This document shows positions 1 through 9,210 of a stretch of DNA of 64,000 bases, in pieces. The translations under genes were made by a program, and so were the position numbers. The notes under the pieces were generated by a model. That model searched no databases and was not told where the DNA came from. It saw nothing but the letters and a program-made list of their open reading frames with translations. Positions within the stretch are counted from its first letter, which is position 1. Each line of letters starts with the position of its first letter. The DNA comes from TK10-74A sp965263065 (lineage in GTDB: Bacteria; Chloroflexota; Dehalococcoidia; Bin125): positions 1,488,001 through 1,552,000 of the forward strand of contig CBDHGH010000003.1 in NCBI GenBank assembly GCA_965263065.1. The letters are read 5' to 3'.

Positions 1-2839
1 TGCGCAATTCGACCGCTTGTGATCCGGATGCACGGACATCGCTGATCGCGCTCGCCGGATCCCCCGCGACCGTGAGGAACGCGTAGCTGCCCGGCGTCGC
101 CGCCGCGCCGGCGACATCCAGGCGGTTGTAGCGGGAGGTCGTAGTCACGAACCAGGCTGCCCGGTCGTACTGCCGCCGGAGCGACAGCATGACCCGGTCG
201 AACAGCGCGTCCGCCTCGGGGGAGGTTGTGCTTCGGGCGATCTCCCGGCAGGTGGGCATCTCGATGTGGAGTGTCGATTCCATCGGCACGTCGAAGAGAA
301 GCACACCGGCCGTGGGCGCGTCGTGATCGGCGGCGTCGGGTTTCAGATCGTAGGATCCGCCGTAGACGATTGCACCGCCAGCGGGTACGTCGACGATGCA
401 GGGCAGGCCTTCTTCGACACGATACGTTCCCTCTCGCACGGGCTCGCCGTACAGAAGCACCGGCTCGCCGTAGAGCGGCGCGTGCTCGCCGCGCGGCCGC
501 GGGATGCCGGGCCGGACGCCCCACACGAAGTACGCATCCCTGGAGACACCGGGGCCGTCAACGAAGTCGTCGCATCTGCCCCCGTAGTGGGCGACGTATC
601 GGACGCCGAACGTTCTCGGGGTCGCGGTCGTCGCGACGCTCGTCACCGCGAAGCGGAGCCCGCAATCGACATCGTTGGCGCGATAGTCGAACACGTCGCC
701 GACCTGCACTGTGTCGTAGAAGGCCGCGCGCGACGCCCCGCTCGCGTCGGTGGGATGGACGCGCAGTTCGACGCCGTCTACGGCCAAGTAGCCGAAGTCG
801 TCAATGGCGCTCGCAGCGTCTCCCGCCCGTCGCAGGAAGACATAGCTGCCGGGGATCCCCGCTGCGCCCGTCGCATCCAGCCGGTTGTAGCGCAGAGTCG
901 GGACCAGAAACTCAGTGGATACCAGGACATCACCGAACTCCGGTGTCTTCCCCGGGCGCGTCGCCGTCACGTCGTAGGTGAACAGGTTGGGGGCGTCCTC
1001 GTCTGCGGTGACGGTGAACGTGTAGCTCCTCACGTCGCGGGGGACCGGCCGTTGGGACGATGCCGGCGAGAGTATCCCCTGCGACCGCGTCTGGAGGGAG
1101 AAGCGTGTGTATCCGATGGGTCGGTAGGCAAGGTTCCTGACCGTGACCGTTTCGCCGCGGGCAACCTGGTAGCGGCCCCGCGCGTCGGGCAGGATCATGG
1201 CGGAGGCCGGCATCTGCCAGACCCAGGGGTGGTCGTCGGGCGTGCCGCGGTGGACGACCCAGATGCAGGCGGGGTCCGACGGGTCTCCGCAGCGACCGCC
1301 GGGCAGGTCAGTGGACGTCGCATGCTCGTGCCGCATCGATCCCGCGATCTGATCGAACAGCGCATCCACCTCAGGGGAGGTGATGCGGCGGCCAGTCTCC
1401 CGGCACCTCTCCGGATCGATGCCGAGCCGCGATTCCGTGCCGGCGTCGGCGAGCAGTGCGGCGCTGTGGCCCGCGTCGGGCGGAAAGCCTGCGGGCGGGT
1501 GACCGATGGCGTACCCCTCAAGAATCACTTGCATTGCGGGGGGTACTTCGAAGACGCAGCGCGCCCTGCCGTCGAGGCGATAGGTTCCCGGTCCGGCCGG
1601 CTCGCCGTAGGGGAGCACGAGCACCCGGCCTGAACCCTTGATCGCGGGGCGGACTCCCCACACGAAGTGCACGTCCTTCGGTGTGCCTGGCTGGTGGACG
1701 AATTGCGAACAGTGCTGGCCGAATTGCCCGACGCGCTGGATGCCGAAGGTTCTCGGGATTGCCATCTCGGCGACGCTCGTGACCTTGAAGCGGAACCCGC
1801 AATCGAGACCGTAGGTGCGGAAGTCGAAGCTGTCGCCGACTTGCACGGCGTCGTAGAAGCCCGCGCGGGATGTCCCGCTCGCGTCCATCGGGTGGATGCG
1901 CAGTTCGCCGTTCCGCCATGGGACCTGCCCGAAGTGGTCCAGCGCCAGCGGCTCATCCCCCTCCGTGTTCAGGAACGCGTAGCTGCCGGGGGTGGTCGCT
2001 TCGCCGGTAACGCCCAGGCGGTTGTAGCGGAGCGCCGGGACCAGGAACTGCGTGGTGGCGACGACGTCGCCAAGTTCCGGCTCCCCGCCCGGCCGCGCGG
2101 GTGGTTTCGCTGCCGTCAGGTCGTAGGTGAAGAGGCTAGCGCCGTCCTCATCAGGCGTGACGGCGAAGGTGTATGTCGCGCCATCGGCTGGGACCAACTG
2201 TCCGTACAGCATTGGTGAGACACCTTCCAGCGGGCGGAGTTGCAGGCTGAACTGGCTGTAGCCGTCGGGCGGGGAGGCTGCGGTGAGCACGGTGACGAGC
2301 CAACCGCGTCCGACGTGGTAGCGCCCGTGCTGGTCCGACTGGATGAGGGCCCAAGCGGGGATCTCGGAGACCTGCGCGTAGTCTCCCGGGGCGCCGCGGT
2401 ACACCGCGCGGATGCAGGTCGGATCGTCGGCGTGCGTGCAGCGCGCCGTGAACTTCGCCGTGACCGTCTTGTCGGCGTCCATTGTCAGCACGCACGTCGA
2501 CGCAGTGCCGTCGCAATCGTCGCCCCAGCCGGTGAAGGCGTGGGTGGCGTCGTTCCAACTCGCCTTCAGCGTCACTTCGGAGTGCCGGTCGTGCGTCGTC
2601 GTGCCGCCGGGAGTGACGGTGCCGCCAGCCGACGCGGTGACGGCCAGCGTGTGGCTTGGCGTCGCGACCGGCGAGTCTGCCGACTGCGGTGTCTTCTCCG
2701 CCTCCGCGACCCCCGCCTCCACGACCGCGACCGGCTCGGCAGGTGCCTCCGCCCCACCCCCAGACGTCAGCACCACCACCACCGCCGACACGACGACGGC
2801 CACCACCAGCACCGCGACCCCAAACCCAACGAGACGCAT
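1..2839 (-). CDS. Modular exported surface protein, N-terminal part (runs off left edge)
   Basis: The frame is open from an ATG at 2839 to the left window edge with no stop, about 946 codons; the 3' end lies outside. Residues 1-27 are a signal anchor. Residues ~62-130 resemble a divergent InlB B-repeat (GGTVTP, FTGWGDDCDG, DADKTVTAKF). From ~134 a Cys-containing module of about 383 residues begins (DPTCIRAVYRG). It is repeated from ~517 (DPACIWVVHRG), and a third, shortened copy is entered at ~904 (YNRLDVAG). Each module shares blocks LRYNRL, PGSYxFL, ELRxHPxDASG, FYDxVQVGD, DCGxRF and FVWGVRP. I do not recognise the module. Inference: anchored, repeat-built envelope protein. The tandem modules point to internal duplication. 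Role unknown. Confidence 0.8.
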   Translation of the reverse strand, partial: MRLVGFGVAVLVVAVVVSAVVVVLTSGGGAEAPAEPVAVVEAGVAEAEKTPQSADSPVATPSHTLAVTASAGGTVTPGGTTTHDRHSEVTLKASWNDATHAFTGWGDDCDGTASTCVLTMDADKTVTAKFTARCTHADDPTCIRAVYRGAPGDYAQVSEIPAWALIQSDQHGRYHVGRGWLVTVLTAASPPDGYSQFSLQLRPLEGVSPMLYGQLVPADGATYTFAVTPDEDGASLFTYDLTAAKPPARPGGEPELGDVVATTQFLVPALRYNRLGVTGEATTPGSYAFLNTEGDEPLALDHFGQVPWRNGELRIHPMDASGTSRAGFYDAVQVGDSFDFRTYGLDCGFRFKVTSVAEMAIPRTFGIQRVGQFGQHCSQFVHQPGTPKDVHFVWGVRPAIKGSGRVLVLPYGEPAGPGTYRLDGRARCVFEVPPAMQVILEGYAIGHPPAGFPPDAGHSAALLADAGTESRLGIDPERCRETGRRITSPEVDALFDQIAGSMRHEHATSTDLPGGRCGDPSDPACIWVVHRGTPDDHPWVWQMPASAMILPDARGRYQVARGETVTVRNLAYRPIGYTRFSLQTRSQGILSPASSQRPVPRDVRSYTFTVTADEDAPNLFTYDVTATRPGKTPEFGDVLVSTEFLVPTLRYNRLDATGAAGIPGSYVFLRRAGDAASAIDDFGYLAVDGVELRVHPTDASGASRAAFYDTVQVGDVFDYRANDVDCGLRFAVTSVATTATPRTFGVRYVAHYGGRCDDFVDGPGVSRDAYFVWGVRPGIPRPRGEHAPLYGEPVLLYGEPVREGTYRVEEGLPCIVDVPAGGAIVYGGSYDLKPDAADHDAPTAGVLLFDVPMESTLHIEMPTCREIARSTTSPEADALFDRVMLSLRRQYDRAAWFVTTTSRYNRLDVAGAAATPGSYAFLTVAGDPASAISDVRASGSQAVELR

Positions 2840-2917
2840 GCGCACGGATCACTCCCGCTCCGTACACGTCGCCCCTGCCCATCCCCATCCTATGCGATAT
2901 CCGGCCGGAGCGATTCC

Positions 2918-3703
2918 CTACCGCCCCTCGAACTGCGGCGGGCGCTTCTCCCGGAAGGCGCGCATCGCCTCGCCCAGGTCCGACGTTCCCCGCAGTTGCG
3001 CCGTCATCGCGTTCTGCATCGCCATGTACTCCTGCGGCGTGAGGAAGTGGCCGCGGTCGAGCGCCTTCTTCGTCATGCGCAGGGCCAGCGGGGCGCGCGC
3101 GCAGAGCCGATCGGCCAGGTCGCGGGCGGCCGGCAGCACCTCCTCGGGCGGCACGACGGCGTTGATGAACCCCCAGCGCTCGCCGTCGCGGGCGCTGAAG
3201 ACCTCGCCCAGCAGCGTGATCTCCGTCGCCCGATGCCGCCCCACCAGCCGCTCGAGGTAGTACGCCGCCGACTCGCCCATCAGCCCCCGCTCGACGAAGT
3301 TGACCGCAAACGTCGCCGATTCGCTCGCGACGCGGAAGTCGCAGCCGAAGGCGATGTTGCAGCCCGCCCCCCGCGTGGCGCCGTTGATCGCCGCGATGAT
3401 CGGCTTCGTCACCTCGCGCAGCACCGGCGGGTAGGCGTCGCGCTCGGGGCTCACCTGCGGCACCGGCTGCGACCGCTCCATCGCTCGCTCGCGCAGGTCC
3501 GCGCCCGAGCAGAAGCCCCGGCCCGCCCCCGTGATGATGACGACCCAGACGTCGTCGTCGGCCTCCGCGCGCCGCAGCGCCGCGACCAGCTCCCGCCGCA
3601 TCGGGTCGTTGATCGCGTTCAGCACCTCCGGCCGGTTGAGCGTGATCGTCGCGACGTGGCCCTCGATCTCGTACAGCAGCGTCTCGTAGCCGGGGTCGGT
3701 CAC
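2918..3703 (-). CDS. Enoyl-CoA hydratase/isomerase (crotonase) family protein
   Basis: A 261-residue crotonase-fold protein of the usual family length. The two oxyanion-hole segments are visible: GRGFCSGADLRE near residues 60-70 and INGATRGAGCNIAFGCD near 110-125. The C-terminal part ends with FREKRPPQFEGR, a common ending in the family. The second catalytic region reads FVERGLMGES, so the acidic pair of true hydratases is only partly conserved and the exact reaction (hydration, isomerisation, other) is open. The start is read as a GTG behind a GGAGGAGG ribosome site. The gene stands alone between the surface protein and a large membrane protein, so the neighbourhood does not fix its substrate. 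Cytoplasmic acyl-CoA metabolism is the likely role. Confidence 0.9.
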   Translation of the reverse strand: MTDPGYETLLYEIEGHVATITLNRPEVLNAINDPMRRELVAALRRAEADDDVWVVIITGAGRGFCSGADLRERAMERSQPVPQVSPERDAYPPVLREVTKPIIAAINGATRGAGCNIAFGCDFRVASESATFAVNFVERGLMGESAAYYLERLVGRHRATEITLLGEVFSARDGERWGFINAVVPPEEVLPAARDLADRLCARAPLALRMTKKALDRGHFLTPQEYMAMQNAMTAQLRGTSDLGEAMRAFREKRPPQFEGR

Positions 3704-3808
3704 GGTGCCTCCTCCTCCGGCGACGTCCGGTCGCCCTCCCCGACGATACCGTGCCCGCCGCCCCCGCTGGCACTGTCGCTGGCGCGCGCCTCCCTGACCC
3801 TGCGCGGG

Positions 3809-6454
3809 CTACGAGTCGATCACTCGGCGTGCGCGCGAGGGATCGATGACGCGGAACTCCGTCCTAGCAGCGGCCCCGACTCTAACGCTGGCCTGCAGCT
3901 TCCGTAGCTTCGACGCCTCATCGGGCTCATCGGGGAAGTAGTCTGGCTTCGCACGAAGAAGCTCCCGCGCGCGCTCAGGCAAGATCGAATCGACCTCAAC
4001 GAGTAGGTCTTGGTCCCCTTCGACCTGCGCGCGGACGAAGCATCCCCATCCCCCCGGCTCGACGACATACAGTCGCCGAACGCCGTCGTGCGGACCCCGG
4101 ATGATTGGGTGTCCAAGGTAGCGCCCCGTCGCGCCCCGCTGCGCGGCTGGCGTGAGTTGCCACCAAGGTTGGTATCCACTGGGGGCATCGTCTTCGAGCT
4201 CGCCGATCACGTCGAGCCAGTCCCCCGCCAGCAGCACGATGATCTCACCCTGAGGGCTGAGACGCTCCAGCGCCGCATCGATAGACCGGAGCAACTCCTG
4301 GGACGAATCTAGCGACACCCTGATTGGGGAGACTTCGTCTAGCGCCTCGCAGAGCCGCTGAACAAGATCGTCCGCCAAGCTCTCTCCCCACGAACCGCCA
4401 TCGAGCGAGGCGTAGCCAATCCGCGCATGCTCACGCTCCTGGGCGAGGAACCCCCTTCCTATGAGCTTTCGCGTACCGCGTGGTCCGGGGGCACCGTCGG
4501 CGTCGGCCGGGAGGTAAAGGAAAGCACCGGTGCGAGCGAAGAGCGGCTCGATGGTGTTGGGTGTGAACGCGGAAGCGTACACCCCGGCCGTGAACGCCGC
4601 GATCCTATCGGGGCTGAGTTCGCGCCGGATGATGTTCTGATCCTCGGCTTTCTCGTCCCTACGCACCGCGTCCCGCAGGGTACCGATGACGCGTTTCCGC
4701 CGATCCTCCATGCTCGTGTTCGGGTCGTCGCGGACATGGCGTTCGAGACCCTCTGAGTTCGCCGTGAACCAGTCGAGTGCCCGCGTAGCGCTGCCGTGCA
4801 GATCGAGATCCAGTATGGGCTTCGCAGCCAGTTCCAGCAGCCGCACGGAGAAGAACGACAGGGGGTACCGGTCGGGGTCGACACTCCGGCTTTCGAAGGC
4901 CTGGGCTCCCTCGCCCTCCCAATCCAACCAAAGAAATAGGTTTCGGCGGTCCTCTTGAGTCAGCGCCGCCGCGATGTCGTCAGCCAGTTGCTGAGGGCTG
5001 TTGTACTTTGCGCGCGCCACGTCGAGGTACGGGCTTGGGTCGGGGAGCCTGCCTGCGTCGGCGAGAATGACGGCGCGACCTCCGAGCCCCATGAGAGCGA
5101 TGCGGTATTGCTGTTCCAACTGTTCGTATAGTTTCGCGGATTCCGGCGGCGGCCAATCCTCGACGTTCCAACCCACACGGGTCATCTTCAGGAAGTTGTC
5201 GAACCCTCGGATGAATTCCTCGTAGTCGGCGCGGCGATCAGCACGCATGGCATCGGACAGCAGTTGCTCGTGATGGCTGACCAGATGCCTCGCATACGGG
5301 AATGCTTCCTCGGCACTCAAGGCGGCGAGAGTCAGGTCCGCGACAAGCCAGCTTCGATCCCGGAACATCTCGCTTAGCTCGGGATTGCCAACTCGGGCGG
5401 CGATCTCGCAGTTCCAGCGGTCGCCACCGACAGCAACCGTGAAGAATTCGCCGCACCGGTGATCCACAGCCCTGCCACGAAGCCAGTAGTCGAGGCTCAA
5501 CAAGTCGGAGGCGTAGTCCCGATTGCCCCGGCGGATCACATCCTCGCGGAACGAGTAGAGGTTCCGCCCTAACTCCCTAAGTGGCGGCCACTGGGGTTGG
5601 GATCCGGGAGGAGACCACATGTCCCCCGTAGGATCGATTTCACCCATCGCATGCTCGATCTCATCCATCGCGTGCGCCACGAGTCCCTCAATAGATTTGA
5701 GCGCGTCCGTGAAGTCTGCCCGCCGCCGCTCGTCCATGGCCCGGAGCGCGTCATCCAGCAGGGCCCGGACGGCCTCGTCTGCCGACCCCTCTTCGGAGCC
5801 CGGGAACATGTCGGCGAAGTCAGGTTGGTCGGCCTCCCGCTGGCCAATCACGCGTCGGTATCGATCGAGAAACGCCTGCACTGCAGCCCGTACAGCACGC
5901 TCGTTGAGTTCGCGCCGCAACAGCCGCCACCGATCCGGTTGAGCGAGACGGATCGCCTGTTCGAATAGCAGCACGGGAAGGCCGAGGTTGACCAGGAACG
6001 CGATCGCCGCCAGCAACGTTAGGTTGCGCAGCCCCGGGCTCGAGCCAACCAGCGGCGCGCCCGTGCCGAGTTCCTCCGCAAGCAGTGCCAGGCCGGTCAC
6101 CCCTACCGCGACGACGCTGCCCCAGAAGATCGGCTTGACCCACGATCGCCGGACGTACTCTTGGTACATTCGATCGTCGATATCGCGTCGGGCGCTGACA
6201 CCCTGCATGACGAAGAGCGTGACCGCGAGTGTGAGCGCTGCGATCGCGGCCTGAGCTCCAAGCAGTGCTGCGAGCAGTGATCCCACCTCGTCAGGCGGCG
6301 GCAACCAGTCGATCGCGGGCGTTGCGAGGAGCACGCAGACGAGCGCCGCAAGCAGCACGAAAGTGAGCGCTGCGATGAACACGCGGGCCGTGGGACTGTC
6401 TTTGCCCGCAACGAGTCGAGGAAGTCCGAGGCGGTCAGTCATGGGGACCCGCAT
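3809..6454 (-). CDS. Unrecognised large membrane protein with four N-terminal TM helices
   Basis: An 881-residue protein I do not recognise. Four hydrophobic segments are visible at residues ~26-46, 60-85, 109-129 and 145-168. They are followed by about 700 soluble residues rich in Arg, Asp and Glu, so the bulk should be a cytoplasmic domain on a membrane anchor. Codon choice looks less extreme in third-position G+C than in neighbouring genes, which hints at a different origin. A GTG directly precedes the chosen ATG and another ATG lies 12 nt downstream, so the start is uncertain by a few codons. No catalytic motif was found. It is a single gene with no operon partner; the architecture recalls membrane-anchored sensor or effector proteins, but this is only a guess. 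Confidence 0.75.
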   Translation of the reverse strand: MRVPMTDRLGLPRLVAGKDSPTARVFIAALTFVLLAALVCVLLATPAIDWLPPPDEVGSLLAALLGAQAAIAALTLAVTLFVMQGVSARRDIDDRMYQEYVRRSWVKPIFWGSVVAVGVTGLALLAEELGTGAPLVGSSPGLRNLTLLAAIAFLVNLGLPVLLFEQAIRLAQPDRWRLLRRELNERAVRAAVQAFLDRYRRVIGQREADQPDFADMFPGSEEGSADEAVRALLDDALRAMDERRRADFTDALKSIEGLVAHAMDEIEHAMGEIDPTGDMWSPPGSQPQWPPLRELGRNLYSFREDVIRRGNRDYASDLLSLDYWLRGRAVDHRCGEFFTVAVGGDRWNCEIAARVGNPELSEMFRDRSWLVADLTLAALSAEEAFPYARHLVSHHEQLLSDAMRADRRADYEEFIRGFDNFLKMTRVGWNVEDWPPPESAKLYEQLEQQYRIALMGLGGRAVILADAGRLPDPSPYLDVARAKYNSPQQLADDIAAALTQEDRRNLFLWLDWEGEGAQAFESRSVDPDRYPLSFFSVRLLELAAKPILDLDLHGSATRALDWFTANSEGLERHVRDDPNTSMEDRRKRVIGTLRDAVRRDEKAEDQNIIRRELSPDRIAAFTAGVYASAFTPNTIEPLFARTGAFLYLPADADGAPGPRGTRKLIGRGFLAQEREHARIGYASLDGGSWGESLADDLVQRLCEALDEVSPIRVSLDSSQELLRSIDAALERLSPQGEIIVLLAGDWLDVIGELEDDAPSGYQPWWQLTPAAQRGATGRYLGHPIIRGPHDGVRRLYVVEPGGWGCFVRAQVEGDQDLLVEVDSILPERARELLRAKPDYFPDEPDEASKLRKLQASVRVGAAARTEFRVIDPSRARRVIDS

Positions 6455-6568
6455 CACCTGAGCTTAACGCCTGACCCTTGCGATGCGCGGGGCCGCAGCG
6501 GTCCGGTTGGCTCGCCCCCCACCCCACCCCTCGGCACGGAGGTGCTGGCACGGTGGCGATGTCGCGCG

Positions 6569-6574
6569 TAGCCT
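6569..6574 (+). promoter_or_regulatory. Candidate -10 box (TAGCCT)
   Basis: TAGCCT lies 46 nt upstream of the ATG at 6620 and matches the TANNCT pattern seen ahead of many genes in this window. No good -35 box is visible. Confidence 0.3.
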
Positions 6575-6619
6575 GCGCTCGCGCCGGTCGCGTGCCCCGG
6601 CGGACTGTGGAGACGCCCC

Positions 6620-9076
6620 ATGCCCCCTGCCCCCGACGATCCGCCCCTCCTGCCCCTCGCCGGACTGCGCGTGCTCGACCTGGCCGACGAGCGCGCCGCC
6701 CTGGGCGGGCGCCTGCTCGCCGACCTCGGGGCCCAGGTCACGCTGATCGAGCCGCCCGAGGGCGCCCGCACGCGCCGCCTCGCCCCCTTCGTCGACGACC
6801 GGCCCGGCCCCGATCGCTCCTACCAGCACCTCTACTTCAACGCCAACAAGGAGTCGCGCGTCGTCGACCTGGCGACGCCCCAGGGCATCGCCGAGCTGCG
6901 CGCGCTGTCGGCCACCGCCGACGTGCTGATCGAGACGGGCGCGCCCGGCGAGATGGACGGCCTGGGCCTCGGCTTCGACGACCTGCGCGCGCTCAACCCG
7001 CAGCTGATCTACGTGTCGGCCACGCCCTACGGCCAGACGGGCCCCCGCCGCGACTGGAAGGCCACCGACCTCACCGCGACCGCCGCGGGCGGCCTGCTGC
7101 ATGTCACCGGCGACCCCGCCGATCCCCCCACGCACGGCGCCGCCTTCCCGGCCCACACGATGACCGGGCTCACCGTCGCCAGCTCGACCATGATCGCGCT
7201 GCACGGCCGCGACCACGCCCCCGGCCGCCCCGGCGCCCAACTCGACATCTCTATGCAGGAGGCCACCTCGTTCCAGCTGGTGCAGACGGGCAACCCCAAC
7301 ACCTGGCTGTGGCGGCGCCAGATCCCCGTCCGCCCCGGCCTCAGTCAGGCGCTGCAATGCCGCGACGGCCGCTGGGTCGCCTGCAACGTCGCGGGCAACC
7401 GGCTCGACACCTTCCTGCCCCTGCTCGACGCCGCCGGCATCGAGCACGGCCTCACGCCCGACGACTGGCAGGTCATCCATCAGGGCGGCCGGGCCGCCTG
7501 GCTTAGCTTGGAGAATCCGCTGCAATACCTCGCCATCGAGCTGGCCGCCCGGGTCACGCGCGACGAGTTCCTGCAAGGGTTCTGGGACGGCGGCCACCCC
7601 GCCATGCCCACGATGAACTTCCCCGAGATGGTGGAGTCGGCGCACTTCCGCCGCGCGGGTCAGTTCCACGACGTCGACGCCCCCGCTGTCGGCCGGCCGC
7701 TCAGCTTCAGCCGCAGCCCGCTCGACCCCGTGCAGTCGCCGCTGCCGATCAAGCCGGCCCCGCGGCTCGGCGAGCACGCCGCCGACCCCCCGGCCGCCGA
7801 CCCGCCCGCCGTCGCGCCGTCCGTCGGCGCTCGCTCGAACGGGGCCCTCTCGAACGGCGCGATGCCCCACATGCCCCTCGAGGGTATCCGCGTGCTCGAC
7901 TTCTGCTGGGTCGCGGCCGGCCCCTTCGGCACCCGCATCCTGGCCAACTTCGGCGCCGAGGTGATCAAGGTCGAGTCGGGCCTGCGCATCGACCCGCTGC
8001 GCAACCAGCCGTTCCACGACGGCCGCTACCACCCCGACCTGCCCGACCTCTTCAACGACGCCAACACGGGCAAGAAGTCGCTCACCCTCGACCTCACGAC
8101 CGAGCGCGGCAAGGAGCTGATCTGGGAGCTGGTGCCCAAGGTCGACGTCGTCAGCAACAACTTCTCGGCCGGCGCGCTCACCCGCATGGGCTTCCCCTAC
8201 GAGAAGCTGCGCGAGGCCAACCCGAGGCTCATCGTGCTGCATCTGCCCGGCGTCGGCGGCGACAGCCCCTGGGCGCCGCTCCGCACGCTCGGCAACCTGC
8301 TCATGGCCGCCTCGGGGATGAACTTCCTGACCGGCTTCCCGGGCCGCCCGCCGCGCGGCATGGGCGTCGCCTACCCCGACTTCACGACGCCGCACCTCAC
8401 CGTCGCCAGCGTGCTGTCGGCCCTCCGCGCCCGCGAACGCGACGGCCAGGGCCGCGAGATCGAGCTGTCGCAACTCTCCGCCACCACCGCCCTCGTGGGC
8501 GCGCAGTGGATGCAGTTCGCCCACACCGGCGAGCAGCCCCCCTTGCCCGGCAACCGCGACCTCAACCTCTGCCCCCACGGCGTCTACCCGGCCGCCGGCG
8601 ACGACGAATGGGTCGCCCTGACGGTCGGCGACGACGCCGAGTGGGCCGCCTTCGCGCAGGCCATCGGCCGGCCCGACCTCGTCGCCGCGCCCGACTTCGC
8701 CACGCACGAGGCGCGCAAGGCCAACGAGGACGCCCTCGACGCGATCATCGCCGCCTGGACCGCCCCCCAGGATCGCTGGGCCGTCGCCGAGCGCCTGCAG
8801 GCCGCCGGCGTCGCCGCCAGCGCCGTCGAGAACCTGCGCGACATGATGGAGGTCGACGAGGCCTTCCGCGACCACTACCAGATCATCCGCCAGCCCAGCG
8901 CCCCGGACATCGAGATCGGCATCGATGGCGAGCCCATCCGCTTCGCCGGCGAGGAGCGCCGCGTCCTGCAGCGCGCCCCCGTCCTCGGCGAGCACAACGA
9001 GCCCGTCCTGCGCGGCCTCCTGGGCCTCTCGCAGTCGGAGTTCGATGCGCTGGTCGTGGAGGGCGTCGTCGCGTAG
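6620..9076 (+). CDS. Fused two-domain family III (CaiB/BaiF) CoA-transferase
   Basis: An 818-residue protein made of two complete CaiB/BaiF domains joined by a Pro/Ala-rich linker at ~385-417. Usual single-domain members have about 400 residues and act as interlocked dimers transferring CoA between carboxylic acids. Domain 2 (from LEGIRVLDF, ~420) keeps the family catalytic Asp at 587 (YPDFTTPH). In domain 1 the aligned position is His179 (FPAHTMTG), so domain 1 should not form the aspartyl-CoA intermediate. Domain 1 also has the YFNANK block and domain 2 the FNDANTGKKS block. The order (Asp-less then Asp-containing) matches the separate overlapping genes at 45032-46302 and 43752-45035. Substrate unknown. 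Confidence 0.92.
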   Translation: MPPAPDDPPLLPLAGLRVLDLADERAALGGRLLADLGAQVTLIEPPEGARTRRLAPFVDDRPGPDRSYQHLYFNANKESRVVDLATPQGIAELRALSATADVLIETGAPGEMDGLGLGFDDLRALNPQLIYVSATPYGQTGPRRDWKATDLTATAAGGLLHVTGDPADPPTHGAAFPAHTMTGLTVASSTMIALHGRDHAPGRPGAQLDISMQEATSFQLVQTGNPNTWLWRRQIPVRPGLSQALQCRDGRWVACNVAGNRLDTFLPLLDAAGIEHGLTPDDWQVIHQGGRAAWLSLENPLQYLAIELAARVTRDEFLQGFWDGGHPAMPTMNFPEMVESAHFRRAGQFHDVDAPAVGRPLSFSRSPLDPVQSPLPIKPAPRLGEHAADPPAADPPAVAPSVGARSNGALSNGAMPHMPLEGIRVLDFCWVAAGPFGTRILANFGAEVIKVESGLRIDPLRNQPFHDGRYHPDLPDLFNDANTGKKSLTLDLTTERGKELIWELVPKVDVVSNNFSAGALTRMGFPYEKLREANPRLIVLHLPGVGGDSPWAPLRTLGNLLMAASGMNFLTGFPGRPPRGMGVAYPDFTTPHLTVASVLSALRARERDGQGREIELSQLSATTALVGAQWMQFAHTGEQPPLPGNRDLNLCPHGVYPAAGDDEWVALTVGDDAEWAAFAQAIGRPDLVAAPDFATHEARKANEDALDAIIAAWTAPQDRWAVAERLQAAGVAASAVENLRDMMEVDEAFRDHYQIIRQPSAPDIEIGIDGEPIRFAGEERRVLQRAPVLGEHNEPVLRGLLGLSQSEFDALVVEGVVA

Positions 9077-9210
9077 GGGGGTGGGGCGCGGCAACTGGTC
9101 AGGACACGGCCCGAGAACAACTCGACCGCGCGAAACTGTGCCAGTAAAGTGGCGCGCCCGAGGTGCCGTGAACCCGAGGCACCTTCTCTCTGACGGGCAG
9201 GCGGATTCCA

